NCBI GenBank assembly: GCA_963755985.1 | Contig: CAVWLO010000001.1 | Span: forward strand, 186,001 to 250,000 | Length of the DNA stretch: 64,000 nt | Source: DASXMT01 sp963755985 | GTDB lineage: Bacteria > Actinomycetota > Acidimicrobiia > Acidimicrobiales > RAAP-2 | Direction: 5' to 3' | Part shown: piece by piece, positions 62,298 to 64,000 of the stretch | Numbering within the stretch: position 1 is the stretch's first letter | Layout: every line of letters begins with the position of its first letter | Notes under the pieces: model-generated | What the model was told of the DNA's origin: nothing | Database searches by the model: none | The model's input: only the letters and a program-made list of their open reading frames with translations | Translations under genes and position numbers: made by a program

Positions 62298-62735
62298 GTG
62301 GAGATCGACAGGGAAGAAGTCCTCAAAACACTGAACGAGATTGTTGAGCTTGAACTGGCGGGAGTGGTCCGATTTACCCAGTACTCGCTGATGGTCTTCG
62401 GACACGCCCGGATTCCGATCATGCATTGGATGCGTGAGCAATCCCAGCAGTCGCTCACTCATGCCATCCAGGCGGGTGAGGAAGTAACGGCGCTCGGGGG
62501 TAACGTGTCGCTGAATATCGGCGAACTCGTCGGCACTCACCATCCCTCGGTCGACGACATTCTTGAGGAGATGCTCGTCCAGGAGCGCCGGGGCATCGAG
62601 CTGTATCGCCAGTTGCTGACGTTAACCGAAGGTCGCAGCGTGTCGCTCGAAGAGCTGGCCCGTCAAATGGTACGCAATGAGGAAATCGATGTCGCAGAAA
62701 TCGAAAAGATGCTCCGTAAACGTGGCGACGCATAG
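62298..62735 (+). CDS. Ferritin-like (bacterioferritin-type) protein
   Basis: A 145-residue four-helix-bundle protein: EIVELELAGVVRFTQYSLMVFGH, HWMREQSQQSLTHAIQAGEEVTALGG, EEMLVQERRGIELYRQLLTL, ARQMVRNEEIDVAEIEKML. The E/H/E residues in helices 1, 2 and 4 form a diiron site of the bacterioferritin/Dps-adjacent type; the conserved Met haem ligand cannot be assigned. GTG 62298. Close to the dodecin gene (40 bp), so co-expression is likely. Confidence 0.82.
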   Translation: MEIDREEVLKTLNEIVELELAGVVRFTQYSLMVFGHARIPIMHWMREQSQQSLTHAIQAGEEVTALGGNVSLNIGELVGTHHPSVDDILEEMLVQERRGIELYRQLLTLTEGRSVSLEELARQMVRNEEIDVAEIEKMLRKRGDA

Positions 62736-62873
62736 CGGTCTGGCACGCCCCTCGACCAAAATGCAGGTGCCGTTTCCTTGACCGTCCCTTGCAGATATAT
62801 GGCCACATCATGTTGGCCATCAATGAACAGACTTCCAAGATCATGCGATCCCATGAGTTGATCAGTCGTATCC

Positions 62874-63218
62874 TCAGGGCGTCCAGTCAACCAGCACGTC
62901 GGGAGGCGGGCTTTCGGGTGGAGCGCCCAGGTCGACGCCAGTCACATCCTTGACTTGGTCACGAAACCAGATGGAGAACTCTTCGCCGGAGGTGGCGAGT
63001 TCCGTGAACGCCTTCTCGATGTCGGGAGCCTCGAACCACACCAACATGAAGCTCCCCATCGGGGTCTCCTGCAGAGCCCAAGTCTCCCGGGTAAGTCCCG
63101 ACCTAGCCGCCTGAGCCTCGAAACCCTTGCGGCGCTCCCCCATGCACGCGGCCGCGAAGTCCCTTCCTCCTTGTTCTTTACCGGGAAGGATCGGGAACAC
63201 GCCATTGAACACTGCCAT
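62874..63218 (-). CDS. Conserved small protein, dimeric-barrel-like
   Basis: A 114-residue protein beginning MAVFNGVFPILPGKEQGGRDFAAACMGERRKGFEAQAARSGLTRETWALQETPMGSFMLVWFEAPDIEKAF. The LPGK...RR...LTRE-x-W-LQETP pattern recurs in uncharacterised actinobacterial proteins and resembles ABM-like barrels. Function unknown. Confidence 0.7.
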   Translation of the reverse strand: MAVFNGVFPILPGKEQGGRDFAAACMGERRKGFEAQAARSGLTRETWALQETPMGSFMLVWFEAPDIEKAFTELATSGEEFSIWFRDQVKDVTGVDLGAPPESPPPDVLVDWTP

Positions 63219-63363
63219 GTGGCTCTTCTCCTTGTTCGTTCGCCGCGCCGAAGACAGTATCAGTGGGCCTCAGTAACTTGCTCAGATCGAACAACCTGGT
63301 TTGGTTCGCGACGCAGTGAGCTGAGGTCTACCAGTGTCTAACGATTTCGCGATCCGGCCATGG

Positions 63364-64000
63364 TCAATCCGCGGCGATCGCCGCCAGGACGTCCAACTTG
63401 GCTGCCCGCCGGGCGGGCCAACTGGCGGCCCCCAGGCCCAGTAGGGCCGAAAGGACGAGGAAGACGACCAGACTTGACGCTGGAATAGAGATATCAGTGA
63501 TGCCTTGCTGCTTCAACGAAGCGGCAAAGGCGGTACCCAGGGCCGTTCCTACGATGATGCCGATGATTGCACCGAAGACAGCGATGATCACCGATTCGGA
63601 CCTGATCATTGCTCGAACCTGTCGACGCTTCATCCCCACGGCCCGTAGGAGACCAATCTCGTGAGTCCTTTCGAAGACCGAGAGCATCAGGGTGTTCACA
63701 ATGCCGATGAGGGCGATCAACACGGCCAGAGCCAAGAGGGCATAGACCAGCCCGAGTAACTGATTGACCGCGGCCTGCTGGGATTTCTCGAATGCGGCCC
63801 GTGTCTGGACCTTGAGGTTCGGATAAGCGCGGAGACCACTGTCGAGCGCACGGCCTACCGCAGTGCTCTCGCTCTCTGTCTGCAACAGCACAGCTACTGG
63901 CAACGGATTGTCGAAGTGGGCGAGAAAATAGCCGTCTCCCACCACGTAACTCCCGAGGAGCGCATTGGGCTTGTAGATTCCGCCGATCCGAATCGTCGAA
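63364..64000 (-). CDS. MacB/FtsX-type ABC transporter permease (partial)
   Basis: The C-terminal ~210 residues of a permease; the gene runs past the window's end (the frame is open to 64000 with no start). The periplasmic domain end (VGDGYFLAHFDNPLPVAVLLQTESES) leads to the FtsX core: LLGLVYALLALAVLIALIGIVNTLMLSVFERTHEIGLLRAVGMKRRQVRAMIRSES, then two TM segments and ASWPARRAAKLDVLAAIA. Such permeases move lipids or peptides or act in signalling with a partner ATPase, expected upstream outside the window. Confidence 0.88.
   Translation of the reverse strand, partial: STIRIGGIYKPNALLGSYVVGDGYFLAHFDNPLPVAVLLQTESESTAVGRALDSGLRAYPNLKVQTRAAFEKSQQAAVNQLLGLVYALLALAVLIALIGIVNTLMLSVFERTHEIGLLRAVGMKRRQVRAMIRSESVIIAVFGAIIGIIVGTALGTAFAASLKQQGITDISIPASSLVVFLVLSALLGLGAASWPARRAAKLDVLAAIAAD

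Overview
The window is high-GC DNA with dense coding on both strands, frequent GTG/TTG starts and many ATGA/GTGA stop-start overlaps, which points to an actinobacterium. A secreted protein built from six 42-residue units containing GGGYWLV and FSYGDAGFFGS is a type I know mainly from Acidimicrobiia and relatives. Abundant acyl-CoA genes, a SigB/RsbV/RsbW module, a DtxR/IdeR-like box and a LytR-CpsA-Psr protein fit that placement. The class assignment is inference; no rRNA is present.

Layout. 0-7.4 kb: acyl-CoA/lipid catabolism (SDR, thiolase, [3Fe-4S] ferredoxin, family III CoA-transferase, orphan LivG-type ATPase, SnoaL-like protein, divergent acyl-CoA dehydrogenase pair). 7.6-10.5 kb: an ABC exporter broken by a frameshift, a truncated flippase-like remnant, then about 700 bp with two perfect hairpins. 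10.5-15.7 kb: two MFS exporters (one coupled to a TetR gene), a DUF2510/DUF4328 protein and an HdeD-like membrane protein. 16-19.8 kb: an fbpABC ferric iron importer whose promoter is overlapped by an IdeR-like box. 19.8-24 kb: sugar porter, two double-hotdog thioesterases and an SDR preceded by six 17-bp tandem repeats. 24.3-27.8 kb: a stress locus (CsbD, two HATPase proteins, SigB-type sigma factor, STAS antagonist) with candidate SigB-type promoters. 27.8-36.7 kb: DUF72, haem-oxygenase-like iron enzyme, S4 protein, SDR/alpha-glucosidase pair, ClpP, and an AHSA1/ArsR pair with twin operators. 36.8-45 kb: HAD phosphatase, LCP protein, TetR/MMPL pair, chorismate-lyase-like protein and SCO1 lipoprotein.

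45-64 kb is an accessory, decaying region. It has FUSC transporter, PhoU, SRPBCC, the repeat protein, MFS, DUF2252, DsbA-like, P-loop kinase, dodecin and ferritin-like genes. Between them lie at least four gene remnants that become readable only when frames are stitched together: MntP, a DUF4239/bestrophin-like membrane protein, an AbrB/MazE-type antitoxin, and the C-terminus of a tyrosine integrase directly beside tRNA-Asn(GTT). I read this as the scar of an old integrated element at a tRNA gene.

No CRISPR array, rRNA, intact transposase or biosynthetic megagene was seen. I found no complete novel system. The best leads are the regulatory architectures (IdeR box, twin TGCAAC-N6-GTTGCA operators, 17-bp iterons, SigB-like autoregulation) and the pseudogene-rich island.
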